This document shows positions 1-8,852 of a stretch of DNA of 64,000 nucleotides, piece after piece (the stretch's first letter is position 1; each line of letters starts with the position of its first letter). Origin of the DNA: Listeria innocua (lineage in GTDB: Bacteria; Bacillota; Bacilli; Lactobacillales; Listeriaceae); NCBI RefSeq assembly GCF_028596125.1, contig NZ_CP117229.1, forward strand, positions 1,100,001-1,164,000. Direction: 5' to 3'. Below the pieces are notes generated by a model. That model was not told the origin of the DNA and searched no databases. It saw nothing but the letters and a program-made list of their open reading frames with translations. A program made the translations under genes and the position numbers.

Positions 1-1
1 T

Positions 2-1423
2 TTGACGGAAACGATTTTAAGTGTAGGGATTGACCTTGGTACGTCGACAACACAACTCATTTTATCCGAGTTAGAAATTCAAAATATGGCATCAAGCTTC
101 ACAGTGCCGCGCATTGTGATTTCAGATAAGCGAATCATTTTTAGAAGCGAGATTCTTTTTACACCGATTCTTGCTGATAATTTAATTGATGTAGATGCAA
201 TTCGTGATTTTGTAACGAAAGAATATGCGAATGCTGGGATTAAGAAAGAAGAAATCGGCATGGGGGCAGTTATTATTACAGGTGAAACGGCTCGTAAAGA
301 TAATGCGAGTAACGTTCTAGATGCGATGAGCGGTTTTGCAGGAGACTTTGTCGTTGCTACAGCTGGACCTGATTTAGAAAGTATTATTGCTGGAAAAGGA
401 GCAGGTGCGCATACTTATTCTAAAGAAAATAGTACTTGTGTTGTGAATCTGGATATAGGTGGCGGGACAACAAATTTATCGCTATTTGATCGCGGTGAGC
501 TTATTGATACAGCATGCCTTGATATTGGTGGTCGGTTAATCAAAGTGGACCGTGAAACAAGAAAAATCACCTATATTGCCCCAAAAATTCAAGCTTTAAT
601 AGAAAAACGTGGTTATCCAATCACGCTAGGTGAGAAAACCTCGCCAGAAAATTTACAACCAATTCTAGGTGAAATGGTAGAGTTACTTAAAAACAGTGTC
701 GGTCTTGGAGCTCCAAATGATTTTTACGAAACAATCATCACAAATAAAGGCTTAAAATTCCTTGCTGAAATTGAATGTATTTCTTTTTCAGGCGGTGTGG
801 CTGATTGTATTTCAACTGGTGCTTTAAGTGATCCGTTTAGATACGGAGATATTGGTCTTTTACTCGGAAAGTCAATAGCTGAATCTAGCTTGATGACCGA
901 AAAAAAGTATATCGAATCTGTCGAAACCATACGGGCAACTGTGGTAGGAGCCGGTTCACACACAGCAGAAATTAGTGGTAGTACAATCACTTATACCGAG
1001 AAAATTTTCCCAGTAAAAAACATTCCTATTTTGAAACTTGCCAAACAAGAAGAAAATGAAAATATGGCAGAAGTCATCAAGGAAAAACTCAACTGGTTCA
1101 AAATAGATGAAGATATGGAACGGATTGCACTTGCAATTGAAGGGGAGAATAGCCCCAGTTTCCAGCAAGTAACAGAATATGCAAAGGCCATTTGCGAGGG
1201 GATGAAAGAACCGATTTCACTTGGGCACCCACTAATTATCATTACTTGGCACGACATGGCAAAAGCGCTCGGACAAAGTATTTTCGGGCATTTACCAGCC
1301 GGCTATCCACTGATTTGTTTGGATAGTGTCAAAGTCGATAACGGTGATTATATTGATATAGGAAAACCAGTTGCTGACGGGAAAGTGCTACCAGTAGTAG
1401 TAAAAACCTTAGTCTTTAACTGA
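2..1423 (+). CDS. eutA: Ethanolamine ammonia-lyase reactivating factor EutA
   Basis: Actin-fold ATPase that exchanges damaged adenosylcobalamin out of the ethanolamine ammonia-lyase EutBC. The fold is visible as a phosphate-1 loop near residues 9-18 (GIDLGTSTTQ) and a second glycine-rich loop at about 150-158 (LDIGGGTTN). The 473 aa length fits the family. The start is a TTG at base 2. The N-terminus looks complete, but the ribosome binding site would lie left of the window, so the start cannot be confirmed. It is followed 41 bases later by eutB with a strong AGGAGG site, as expected for one operon. Identity is from family recognition; the start is inferred. Confidence 0.93.
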   Translation: MTETILSVGIDLGTSTTQLILSELEIQNMASSFTVPRIVISDKRIIFRSEILFTPILADNLIDVDAIRDFVTKEYANAGIKKEEIGMGAVIITGETARKDNASNVLDAMSGFAGDFVVATAGPDLESIIAGKGAGAHTYSKENSTCVVNLDIGGGTTNLSLFDRGELIDTACLDIGGRLIKVDRETRKITYIAPKIQALIEKRGYPITLGEKTSPENLQPILGEMVELLKNSVGLGAPNDFYETIITNKGLKFLAEIECISFSGGVADCISTGALSDPFRYGDIGLLLGKSIAESSLMTEKKYIESVETIRATVVGAGSHTAEISGSTITYTEKIFPVKNIPILKLAKQEENENMAEVIKEKLNWFKIDEDMERIALAIEGENSPSFQQVTEYAKAICEGMKEPISLGHPLIIITWHDMAKALGQSIFGHLPAGYPLICLDSVKVDNGDYIDIGKPVADGKVLPVVVKTLVFN

Positions 1424-1464
1424 TCCATATAAATAGCTTTAATTTTGAGAGGAGGATTTATCGA

Positions 1465-2829
1465 ATGATTTTAAAAACGAATTTATTCGGCCATACATAC
1501 CAGTTCAAATCCATCACTGATGTGTTGGCAAAAGCAAACGAAGAAAAATCGGGCGACCGTTTAGCCGGAGTTGCTGCTGAATCTGCAGAAGAACGTGTAG
1601 CTGCCAAAGTGGTGCTTTCTAAAATGACGCTTGGAGATTTACGTAATAATCCGGTTGTCCCATATGAAACAGATGAGGTAACCCGTATTATTCAAGACCA
1701 AGTAAATGAACGTATCCATGATTCCATTAAAAACTGGACAGTGGAAGAATTACGGGAATGGATTTTAGACCATAAAACAACAGATGCTGACATTAAACGT
1801 GTTGCACGCGGCCTAACATCAGAAATTATTGCTGCTGTTACAAAATTAATGTCCAACCTAGATTTAATTTATGGAGCGAAAAAAATTCGTGTTATCGCAC
1901 ATGCGAACACAACAATCGGTCTTCCAGGAACTTTCTCCGCTAGACTACAACCAAACCATCCAACTGATGATCCTGATGGTATCCTTGCTTCTTTAATGGA
2001 AGGATTAACTTACGGTATTGGGGATGCGGTAATCGGACTTAACCCAGTAGATGATTCTACTGATAGCGTTGTTCGTTTACTTAATAAATTTGAAGAATTT
2101 CGTAGTAAATGGGATGTGCCAACACAAACTTGTGTACTAGCGCACGTGAAGACTCAAATGGAAGCAATGCGTCGCGGCGCTCCAACTGGTCTTGTATTCC
2201 AATCTATCGCAGGTTCTGAAAAAGGAAATACAGCTTTCGGTTTTGACGGAGCAACGATTGAAGAAGCTAGACAATTAGCTCTTCAAAGTGGTGCTGCAAC
2301 TGGACCAAACGTTATGTATTTTGAAACAGGACAAGGTTCTGAACTTTCTTCTGACGCTCATTTCGGCGTAGACCAAGTAACAATGGAAGCTCGCTGTTAT
2401 GGTTTTGCGAAGAAATTTGATCCATTCCTAGTGAATACAGTAGTTGGATTTATCGGACCTGAGTATTTATACGATTCCAAACAAGTAATTCGCGCCGGCC
2501 TAGAAGATCACTTCATGGGTAAATTAACTGGTATCTCTATGGGCTGTGACGTATGTTACACAAACCATATGAAAGCCGACCAAAACGACGTAGAAAACTT
2601 ATCCGTGCTTCTAACTGCAGCAGGATGTAACTTTATCATGGGTATTCCTCATGGTGATGACGTAATGCTTAACTACCAAACAACTGGTTACCATGAAACA
2701 GCTACTTTACGTGAATTATTTGGTCTAAAACCGATTAAAGAATTTGATCAGTGGATGGAAAAAATGGGATTCAGCGAAAATGGTAAATTAACTAGCCGTG
2801 CTGGAGATGCATCTATTTTCCTAAAATAA
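1465..2829 (+). CDS. eutB: Ethanolamine ammonia-lyase heavy chain EutB
   Basis: Large catalytic subunit of the adenosylcobalamin-dependent lyase that turns ethanolamine into acetaldehyde and ammonia. The 454 aa product is full length and opens with the typical MILKTNLFGHTYQFKS start. It carries the conserved barrel segments, including the YFETGQGSELSSDAHFG stretch around residue 285-300 and the GMSCDVCYTNH-like stretch (here GISMGCDVCYTNH) near 362. A GAGAGGAGG site sits just upstream of the ATG. Codon use is more biased here than in most of the window, which fits a highly expressed enzyme. eutC follows after 19 bases. Confidence 0.97.
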   Translation: MILKTNLFGHTYQFKSITDVLAKANEEKSGDRLAGVAAESAEERVAAKVVLSKMTLGDLRNNPVVPYETDEVTRIIQDQVNERIHDSIKNWTVEELREWILDHKTTDADIKRVARGLTSEIIAAVTKLMSNLDLIYGAKKIRVIAHANTTIGLPGTFSARLQPNHPTDDPDGILASLMEGLTYGIGDAVIGLNPVDDSTDSVVRLLNKFEEFRSKWDVPTQTCVLAHVKTQMEAMRRGAPTGLVFQSIAGSEKGNTAFGFDGATIEEARQLALQSGAATGPNVMYFETGQGSELSSDAHFGVDQVTMEARCYGFAKKFDPFLVNTVVGFIGPEYLYDSKQVIRAGLEDHFMGKLTGISMGCDVCYTNHMKADQNDVENLSVLLTAAGCNFIMGIPHGDDVMLNYQTTGYHETATLRELFGLKPIKEFDQWMEKMGFSENGKLTSRAGDASIFLK

Positions 2830-2848
2830 GGAAGGGAGGAACTAAGCG

Positions 2849-3730
2849 ATGAACGAACAAGAATTAAAACAAATGATTGAAGGCATTTTAACGGAAATGT
2901 CCGGTGGTAAAACAACCGATACAGTAGCAGCTGCGCCAACTAAATCTGTAGTTGAAACAGTTGTAACAGAAGGTAGCATCCCGGATATTACTGAAGTTGA
3001 CATTAAAAAACAATTACTAGTACCAGAACCAGCTGACCGCGAAGGCTATTTGAAAATGAAACAAATGACCCCAGCAAGACTTGGTTTATGGCGCGCTGGT
3101 CCACGTTATAAAACAGAAACAATTCTTCGTTTCCGTGCGGACCATGCTGTTGCACAAGATTCCGTGTTCTCTTATGTTTCAGAGGATTTAGTCAAAGAAA
3201 TGAACTTCATCCCAGTAAATACGAAATGTCATGATAAAGACGAATACTTAACTCGTCCAGACTTAGGTCGTGAATTTGATGATGAAATGGTGGAAGTGAT
3301 TCGTGCGAATACTACGAAAAACGCGAAACTACAAATCGTTGTCGGTGACGGACTTAGTTCTGCAGCAATTGAAGCAAACATCAAAGACATATTACCTTCT
3401 ATTAAACAAGGTTTGAAAATGTATAACTTAGACTTTGATAATATTATTTTTGTAAAACATTGTCGTGTGCCATCCATGGATCAAATCGGCGAAATCACTG
3501 GCGCTGACGTTGTGTGCTTACTTGTAGGCGAACGTCCAGGTCTTGTAACTGCTGAATCTATGAGTGCTTATATTGCTTATAAACCAACAGTTGGTATGCC
3601 AGAAGCTCGTCGTACTGTTATTTCTAACATTCATAGCGGCGGAACTCCACCAGTTGAAGCAGGCGCATATATTGCTGAATTAATTCACAATATGCTTGAG
3701 AAAAAATGTTCTGGTATTGATTTAAAATAA
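2849..3730 (+). CDS. eutC: Ethanolamine ammonia-lyase light chain EutC
   Basis: Small subunit of the ethanolamine lyase, which helps bind adenosylcobalamin. The 293 aa product has a short amphipathic N-terminal helix (about residues 1-19, [19 protein letters not shown]), then a low-complexity linker and the catalytic-partner domain from about residue 60. Helices of this type direct cargo into bacterial microcompartments, so this is likely the targeting tag for the EutBC complex. A GGAAGGGAGG site precedes the ATG. eutL follows after 22 bases. Confidence 0.96.
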   Translation: MNEQELKQMIEGILTEMSGGKTTDTVAAAPTKSVVETVVTEGSIPDITEVDIKKQLLVPEPADREGYLKMKQMTPARLGLWRAGPRYKTETILRFRADHAVAQDSVFSYVSEDLVKEMNFIPVNTKCHDKDEYLTRPDLGREFDDEMVEVIRANTTKNAKLQIVVGDGLSSAAIEANIKDILPSIKQGLKMYNLDFDNIIFVKHCRVPSMDQIGEITGADVVCLLVGERPGLVTAESMSAYIAYKPTVGMPEARRTVISNIHSGGTPPVEAGAYIAELIHNMLEKKCSGIDLK

Positions 3731-3752
3731 AATTGTTAGAGGAGGAAACTTC

Positions 3753-4406
3753 ATGAAAAACGATAAATTACCTGCATCCGTTTTAAGCGTCAAAGTTGTA
3801 TCTAATGTAGACAATGGTTTATTTAAACAACTTGACTTAAAACCGCATCAAAGAAGTCTGGGTATTATTACATCTGATTGTGATGATGTTACATACACAG
3901 CACTTGATGAAGCAACAAAAGCAGCAGAAGTAGATGTTGTCTATGCGAAAAGTATGTATGCTGGTGCTGGAAATGCATCCACAAAACTAGCTGGTGAAGT
4001 AATCGGTATTATTGCCGGACCAAGCCCAGCTGAAGTAAAAAGTGGCCTTTCAGTTGCAGTAGACTTCATCGAAAATGGCGCTAGCTTTGTTAGTGCAAAT
4101 GAAGATGATAGCGTACCTTACTTTGCACATTGTGTATCAAGAACAGGTTCTTTCCTTTCAAAAGAAGCAAATGTAGCAGAAGGACAAGCGATTGCTTACT
4201 TAATCGCACCGCCACTTGAAGCTATGTATGCTCTAGATGCAGCTCTTAAAGCAGCAGACGTAGCAATTGGAACTTTCTACGGACCACCATCCGAAACTAA
4301 CTTCGGTGGAGCACTTTTAACAGGTAGTCAATCTGCATGTAAAGCTGCTTGTGATGCGTTCAAAATGGCAGTAGAAAATGTGGCTGAAAATCCACTTCAA
4401 TATTAA
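3753..4406 (+). CDS. eutL: Microcompartment shell protein EutL
   Basis: Tandem, circularly permuted BMC-domain shell protein that forms pseudohexameric trimers with a large gated pore. Its 217 aa length and two-fold repeat of BMC-like halves match EutL. Conserved landmarks include the ENGASFVSANEDDSVPYFAHC segment around residues 109-129 and the closing FYGPPSETNFGGALLTG segment. A GAGGAGG site lies 8 bases before the ATG. It sits directly after the lyase subunits, as in other eut operons of Firmicutes. Confidence 0.95.
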   Translation: MKNDKLPASVLSVKVVSNVDNGLFKQLDLKPHQRSLGIITSDCDDVTYTALDEATKAAEVDVVYAKSMYAGAGNASTKLAGEVIGIIAGPSPAEVKSGLSVAVDFIENGASFVSANEDDSVPYFAHCVSRTGSFLSKEANVAEGQAIAYLIAPPLEAMYALDAALKAADVAIGTFYGPPSETNFGGALLTGSQSACKAACDAFKMAVENVAENPLQY

Positions 4407-4420
4407 GGTGGTGCTAAAAA

Positions 4421-4918
4421 ATGCCAAATGAAGCACTTGGTTTAATTGAAGTCACTGGTTTCCTTGGTGCTGTGGTTGCCGCTGATACTTGTTTAAAAGC
4501 AGCAAATGTTGAATTAATTAGATGTGAAGTCATTAAAGGTGGCTTAACAACAGTTGAATTAACAGGCGATGTTGGTGCTGTAAATGCAGCAGTGGAAGCA
4601 GGAAAAGCAGCTACAGAAAGCTTAGGTTGCCTCATTTCTAGTCACGTGATAGCAAGAATGAGTGAAGAAACGAAATCACTCTTTGTAAAAGCTGAGCAAG
4701 AAATAGAAGAAACAAAAGAAGTTATCCAAGAAGTCGTAGAAGTAAAAACAACTACAGATGAAACGGAAAAGAAACTTCGCGAAATGAAAGTTATTGATTT
4801 AAGGAAACTTGCTTACACATTAGATAATGTGCCTATCCCAAAAAGCAAGATTAAATATGCGAACAAGGATAAACTTGTTCACGCACTAAAAGATATTTAT
4901 GGAAGGAGTGAAAACTAG
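4421..4918 (+). CDS. eutK: EutK-like BMC shell protein with C-terminal extra domain
   Basis: Residues 1-85 form one BMC shell domain (opening ALGLIEVTGFLGAVVAADTC). A charged, probably helical linker follows (about 86-115), then a basic C-terminal domain of about 45 residues (about 117-162, LREMKVIDLRKLAYTLDNVP and onward). EutK of enteric bacteria also has a BMC domain plus a small C-terminal domain, there a helix-turn-helix. The domain here looks more like a Rho-N/SAP-type helical fold, by eye only. The gene overlaps the eutE start (GTG at 4918). The symbol is by architecture and position; the role of the tail is unknown. Confidence 0.72.
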   Translation: MPNEALGLIEVTGFLGAVVAADTCLKAANVELIRCEVIKGGLTTVELTGDVGAVNAAVEAGKAATESLGCLISSHVIARMSEETKSLFVKAEQEIEETKEVIQEVVEVKTTTDETEKKLREMKVIDLRKLAYTLDNVPIPKSKIKYANKDKLVHALKDIYGRSEN

Positions 4919-6378
4919 TGGCACTAGAAGATAAAGATTTACGCTCAATCCAAGAAGTTCGTAACCTCATTGAATCAGCTAACAAAGCACAAAAAGAACT
5001 TGCTGCAATGAGCCAACAACAAATTGATACAATTGTAAAAGCGATTGCTGATGCCGGTTATGATGCCCGCGAAAAACTCGCAAAAATGGCACATGAAGAA
5101 ACTGGTTTTGGAATTTGGCAAGACAAAGTAATTAAAAACGTCTTCGCCTCCAAGCACGTCTACAATTACATCAAAGATATGAAAACCATTGGTATGTTAA
5201 AAGAAGATAACGAAAAGAAAGTAATGGAGGTTGCAGTTCCACTAGGTGTAGTTGCAGGATTAATTCCATCAACAAACCCTACATCCACTGTTATTTACAA
5301 AACACTAATTTCGATTAAAGCAGGAAATAGTATCGTATTTTCTCCACATCCAAACGCACTAAAAGCAATTCTTGAAACAGTAAGAATCATTAGTGAAGCA
5401 GCAGAAAAAGCTGGTTGTCCAAAAGGCGCTATCAGCTGTATGACTGTTCCAACAATCCAAGGAACAGATCAACTGATGAAACACAAAGATACAGCAGTTA
5501 TCCTTGCAACAGGTGGTTCTGCTATGGTAAAAGCCGCTTATTCATCTGGAACTCCAGCAATTGGAGTTGGCCCAGGTAACGGCCCAGCATTTATCGAACG
5601 CAGCGCTAACATCCCTCGCGCAGTAAAACATATTCTTGATTCTAAAACATTCGATAACGGAACAATTTGCGCATCTGAGCAATCGGTCGTTGTGGAACGT
5701 GTGAATAAAGAAGCTGTCATTGCTGAATTTAGAAAACAAGGAGCACACTTCTTATCAGATGCAGAAGCTGTTCAACTTGGTAAATTCATTTTACGTCCAA
5801 ATGGATCCATGAACCCAGCAATCGTAGGTAAAAGCGTGCAACATATCGCTAACCTTGCTGGTCTAACTGTTCCAGCTGACGCAAGAGTACTTATCGCTGA
5901 AGAAACAAAAGTTGGCGCTAAAATCCCTTATTCAAGAGAAAAATTAGCACCAATCTTGGCTTTCTACACAGCGGAAACTTGGCAAGAAGCTTGTGAACTT
6001 AGCATGGATATTCTTTATCACGAAGGAGCTGGACATACTTTAATCATCCACTCTGAAGATAAAGAAATCATCCGCGAATTCGCACTGAAAAAACCAGTTT
6101 CCCGTCTCTTAGTTAATACACCAGGAGCACTTGGCGGAATTGGCGCAACAACAAATCTTGTACCTGCTTTAACACTTGGTTGTGGGGCAGTTGGAGGAAG
6201 TTCATCATCTGATAATATCGGACCTGAAAATCTATTCAACATTCGTCGCATTGCTACTGGCGTTTTAGAGTTAGAAGATATTCGTAAAGAAGAAAACCAA
6301 GCAACACCTGAACTTTCGGTTGATGCAGACGCACTCATCCAAAGTTTAGTAGAAAAAGTTTTAGCAGAATTAAAATAA
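4918..6378 (+). CDS. eutE: CoA-acylating acetaldehyde dehydrogenase EutE
   Basis: Converts acetaldehyde, CoA and NAD+ to acetyl-CoA and NADH in the microcompartment lumen. The 486 aa protein is a full-length aldehyde dehydrogenase. The catalytic cysteine is C251 in FDNGTICASEQ, and a glycine-rich nucleotide-binding stretch lies around 196-220. The start is a GTG behind GGAAGGAGTG. The C-terminus ends in a short amphipathic helix after a linker (about 469-486, DADALIQSLVEKVLAELK). It resembles the encapsulation helices seen at the N-termini of EutC, PduL and EutQ here, so the targeting tag may be C-terminal in this enzyme. Confidence 0.95.
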   Translation: MALEDKDLRSIQEVRNLIESANKAQKELAAMSQQQIDTIVKAIADAGYDAREKLAKMAHEETGFGIWQDKVIKNVFASKHVYNYIKDMKTIGMLKEDNEKKVMEVAVPLGVVAGLIPSTNPTSTVIYKTLISIKAGNSIVFSPHPNALKAILETVRIISEAAEKAGCPKGAISCMTVPTIQGTDQLMKHKDTAVILATGGSAMVKAAYSSGTPAIGVGPGNGPAFIERSANIPRAVKHILDSKTFDNGTICASEQSVVVERVNKEAVIAEFRKQGAHFLSDAEAVQLGKFILRPNGSMNPAIVGKSVQHIANLAGLTVPADARVLIAEETKVGAKIPYSREKLAPILAFYTAETWQEACELSMDILYHEGAGHTLIIHSEDKEIIREFALKKPVSRLLVNTPGALGGIGATTNLVPALTLGCGAVGGSSSSDNIGPENLFNIRRIATGVLELEDIRKEENQATPELSVDADALIQSLVEKVLAELK

Positions 6379-6409
6379 AAAATAAAACACTAATTGGAGG
6401 AATTTTAAA

Positions 6410-6694
6410 ATGGCAAACGCAAACGCATTAGGTATGATCGAAACAAAAGGTTTAGTAGGAGCAGTAGAAGCAGCAGACGCAATGGTGAAAGCAGCTAACG
6501 TAACACTTATGGGTAAAGAACAAGTTGGTGGCGGTCTAGTAACAGTTATGGTTCGCGGTGATGTTGGCGCAGTTAAAGCAGCAACAGATGCAGGCGCAGC
6601 AGCAGCTGAACGCGTTGGTGAATTATTATCTGTACACGTAATTCCACGTCCACACAGCGAAGTAGACGCAATTCTACCAAAAAGCGCTGAATAA
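6410..6694 (+). CDS. eutM: Hexameric BMC shell protein EutM
   Basis: Major single-domain BMC shell protein of 94 aa, forming the hexameric tiles of the microcompartment facets. It opens [20 protein letters not shown] and ends with the conserved [14 protein letters not shown] motif typical of EutM/PduA. A TTGGAGG site lies 8 bases before the ATG. Codon use is strongly biased towards A/T-ending abundant codons, consistent with high expression. A 165-base gap with a large inverted-repeat structure follows, separating it from eutT. Confidence 0.96.
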   Translation: MANANALGMIETKGLVGAVEAADAMVKAANVTLMGKEQVGGGLVTVMVRGDVGAVKAATDAGAAAAERVGELLSVHVIPRPHSEVDAILPKSAE

Positions 6695-6710
6695 GAAAAA
6701 TTTCTAACAT

Positions 6711-6794
6711 AAATCAGGAAAAAGCGTGAGCGTAGGGCATAAGGGTTCCATCAGACTCGGAAAATGCCTAAAACTTTCGCTTTTTACCAGATTT
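6711..6794 (+). promoter_or_regulatory. Large imperfect hairpin between eutM and eutT
   Basis: The 165-base gap contains nested complementary arms. The outer stem pairs 6711-6726 with 6778-6794 (AAATC, GG and AAAAAGCG blocks with a mismatch and a bulge). A middle stem pairs 6733-6740 with 6764-6770 (TAGGGCAT / ATGCCTA, one bulge). An inner stem pairs TTCC 6746-6749 with GGAA 6759-6762. The right outer arm contains a T5 run, so it may act as a leaky terminator, a processing site or a protein-binding RNA setting eutM to eutT ratios. No function is demonstrated by the sequence. Confidence 0.6.
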
Positions 6795-6859
6795 AAGCAA
6801 GACAAAGCTTCCCATCATTACTAACACCAATTGTAAATGGGACAAAAGGATGTGGTTCT

Positions 6860-7615
6860 TTGGCTATTTTGACAGAAGATGAGTTACGAAAAGCCTACTT
6901 ACACACCGATTTAAAAACAAAGAAAAAATTAGATATAAAAAAAGGAACGATTATTACTCCATCAGCTAAGAGTTTTTTATCTGAAAAGAAAATCGACCTT
7001 CATTATATTGATGAAATTTCAGAAACAAAAGTAGTAGTGGAGCCAGTGAAAAAAGAAACTGCTAGAGCAAAATTCCAAACGATTTATGGTGGTTCAGTAG
7101 ATGAAAAGCCAGAACATATGACGCATTTACGCGGCAACTTGCTTGTATTTAAAGACCATCCTCAAATCGCTTTCCGCGGAAAATTAGATACGCTTGAAGC
7201 TGAAATCCTGGAAACCCAGTGTTCTGTTGCTAGTGAATTTAAAGATCTTGCGGAAGATTTACAAGAAATCCTCACCTTTGTAAGAAATATTGTACGATCG
7301 GAAGTTTTAAACGAGCAAATCGAAACGGTTAATTTGCTTGGAATGGACGAAAAAGAACTGCGGGAACGTAGTCATAATCCGAAAAAATACTACCAAATGA
7401 CACATTTTATGCCCGATTATACGATGGGGAATGCTGTTATTCGGTTAAACAAATTAAGAACGATGGTTCGTGAAACGGAATTAACTGCTTTTGCAGCATT
7501 TAAGGAAGCGGATTATTCGGTAAAAAGACCAGATATTATTCAAGCGCTTAACAGGTTATCCAGTTTGTTTTGGATACTAATGTTCCGCGTAAGAACTGGT
7601 GAATATAAAAAGTAA
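6860..7615 (+). CDS. eutT: ATP:cob(I)alamin adenosyltransferase EutT, metal-independent type
   Basis: Adenosylates cob(I)alamin to supply the cofactor of EutBC. The 251 aa protein has a short N-terminal module (about residues 1-50, with IITPSAKSFLSEKKIDLHYI) and a helical adenosyltransferase domain from about residue 70. The enteric EutT metal motif HX11CCX2C is absent; only an isolated cysteine is present (TQCSVASEF). This agrees with published work describing a metal-independent EutT class in Listeria monocytogenes. The start is a TTG at 6860 behind AAAGGATG. pduL follows after 12 bases. Confidence 0.88.
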   Translation: MAILTEDELRKAYLHTDLKTKKKLDIKKGTIITPSAKSFLSEKKIDLHYIDEISETKVVVEPVKKETARAKFQTIYGGSVDEKPEHMTHLRGNLLVFKDHPQIAFRGKLDTLEAEILETQCSVASEFKDLAEDLQEILTFVRNIVRSEVLNEQIETVNLLGMDEKELRERSHNPKKYYQMTHFMPDYTMGNAVIRLNKLRTMVRETELTAFAAFKEADYSVKRPDIIQALNRLSSLFWILMFRVRTGEYKK

Positions 7616-7627
7616 GGAGGCTTATTC

Positions 7628-8269
7628 ATGAATAATGAGTTAATAACAAGCCTTATTGAAGAAGTCACTCGCCGTGCATTACTTGAAACTGGCGTAGAAG
7701 TAGAAGCATCCGGTCGTCACGTCCATTTAGATCGTGAGACAGTTGATGCACTTTTTGGACCTGGGTATGAACTTACTCATTTCCGTGACCTATCTCAACC
7801 AGGTCAATATGTTTGTAAAGAAAGAATTAGCATTGTTGGACCAAAAAGCGTGATTCATAACGTAGTAATTCTTGGACCAATCCGTAAAAAAACACAAGTA
7901 GAAATTAGTGCTACAGACGGTACCGCACTTGGTATTAAAGCACCTGTCCGCGAAAGTGGAGACATAGCCGGGACACCAGGAATTTTACTTTTATCTGCTA
8001 AAAACAGTGTTCAATTAACTGAAGGACTTATTGTTGCAAAACGCCATATTCATATGACGCCAGAAGATGCAGCAAAACAACAAGTAACACAAAGTGAAAT
8101 TGTTCAAGTGAAAATTAATGGCGACAGACCACTGATTTTTGACGATGTGGTCGTTCGAATTAGCCCTGATTTTGCTACATATATGCATATTGATTACGAC
8201 GAAGCCAACGCATGCGGCTTTAAAAAGGGAATTCGAGGTCAAATAATTAAGAAAACAAAGGCAAAATGA
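7628..8269 (+). CDS. pduL: PduL-type phosphotransacylase
   Basis: Converts acetyl-CoA to acetyl phosphate and frees CoA inside the shell, closing the CoA loop with EutE. The 213 aa product has the two histidine-containing motifs of the PduL fold: RHVHLD (H31, H33) and KRHIHMTPEDA (H140, H142). Residues 1-20 form an amphipathic helix (NNELITSLIEEVTRRALL) typical of an encapsulation peptide. It takes the place of the unrelated EutD enzyme of enteric eut operons. A GGAGG site precedes the ATG, and its stop overlaps the start of the next gene. Confidence 0.93.
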   Translation: MNNELITSLIEEVTRRALLETGVEVEASGRHVHLDRETVDALFGPGYELTHFRDLSQPGQYVCKERISIVGPKSVIHNVVILGPIRKKTQVEISATDGTALGIKAPVRESGDIAGTPGILLLSAKNSVQLTEGLIVAKRHIHMTPEDAAKQQVTQSEIVQVKINGDRPLIFDDVVVRISPDFATYMHIDYDEANACGFKKGIRGQIIKKTKAK

Positions 8270-8838
8270 GTATGGAAATGGAAGCTCTAATAAAAGCCGT
8301 CACCGAGGAAGTCATGAGACGATTACAACTTCCAGATAAAAAAATGATTATCATGGGGCAAGATTCAGAACACACTCTCAGACAGTGTTATCAAAAAGAA
8401 TATCAAGTTTCGCTTTATGATCGTTCTGAACGTACCTGTGACATTTTATTATTAGAAGAAATGGAAATCGCTGAATTAGCTCGAATCAGTTTGCTTGCAC
8501 CAATGAATAAAAAAGAACAATTTATCACAGATCATCTTTTAGAAGAACGTCCTACTTGGATCATGAAAAGCGGAATTAAAGCAAATGCTTATAAACGTTC
8601 TGCTAAATATGGTATCAGACAGCTCCTTCAAGAATATGAAGAAAAACTCGCTCGTTTTGGCGTAGAATATATCGATAATCCGGTGAAAAACGTGAAAACG
8701 AGCAAAGTAATTAGCGAACAAGATGTGATTAAACTCACGAAGAACAAAAGCGAATTCATTTTGCCAGAGGGAAGTTTCTTAACACCACTTGCAAAAGATT
8801 ATTTACAGGAAAACCGAATTAGCATTAAAGAAAGTTAG
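8266..8838 (+). CDS. Uncharacterised eut-operon protein, probable microcompartment cargo
   Basis: No enzyme family was recognised. The 190 aa protein starts with an amphipathic helix (MEMEALIKAVTEEVMRRLQ) like the encapsulation peptides of PduL and EutQ. It has a central region with no motif I can name (about 25-140), then a C-terminal 45 residues (ISEQDVIKLTKNK, then FILPEGSFLTPLAKDYLQEN) that resemble the N-terminal module of EutT encoded two genes upstream. The ATG overlaps the pduL stop, implying translational coupling. It is likely a lumen protein linked to cofactor handling or to another EutQ/EutT-type function; that is inference. Confidence 0.85.
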   Translation: MSMEMEALIKAVTEEVMRRLQLPDKKMIIMGQDSEHTLRQCYQKEYQVSLYDRSERTCDILLLEEMEIAELARISLLAPMNKKEQFITDHLLEERPTWIMKSGIKANAYKRSAKYGIRQLLQEYEEKLARFGVEYIDNPVKNVKTSKVISEQDVIKLTKNKSEFILPEGSFLTPLAKDYLQENRISIKES

Positions 8839-8852
8839 GAAGGAAGAGCGGC

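Noticed and set aside
6733-6770. Classical ANTAR double-hairpin target in the eutM-eutT gap
   Set aside because: The terminal loop is not the six-base loop with A at position 1 and G at position 4 known for EutV sites.
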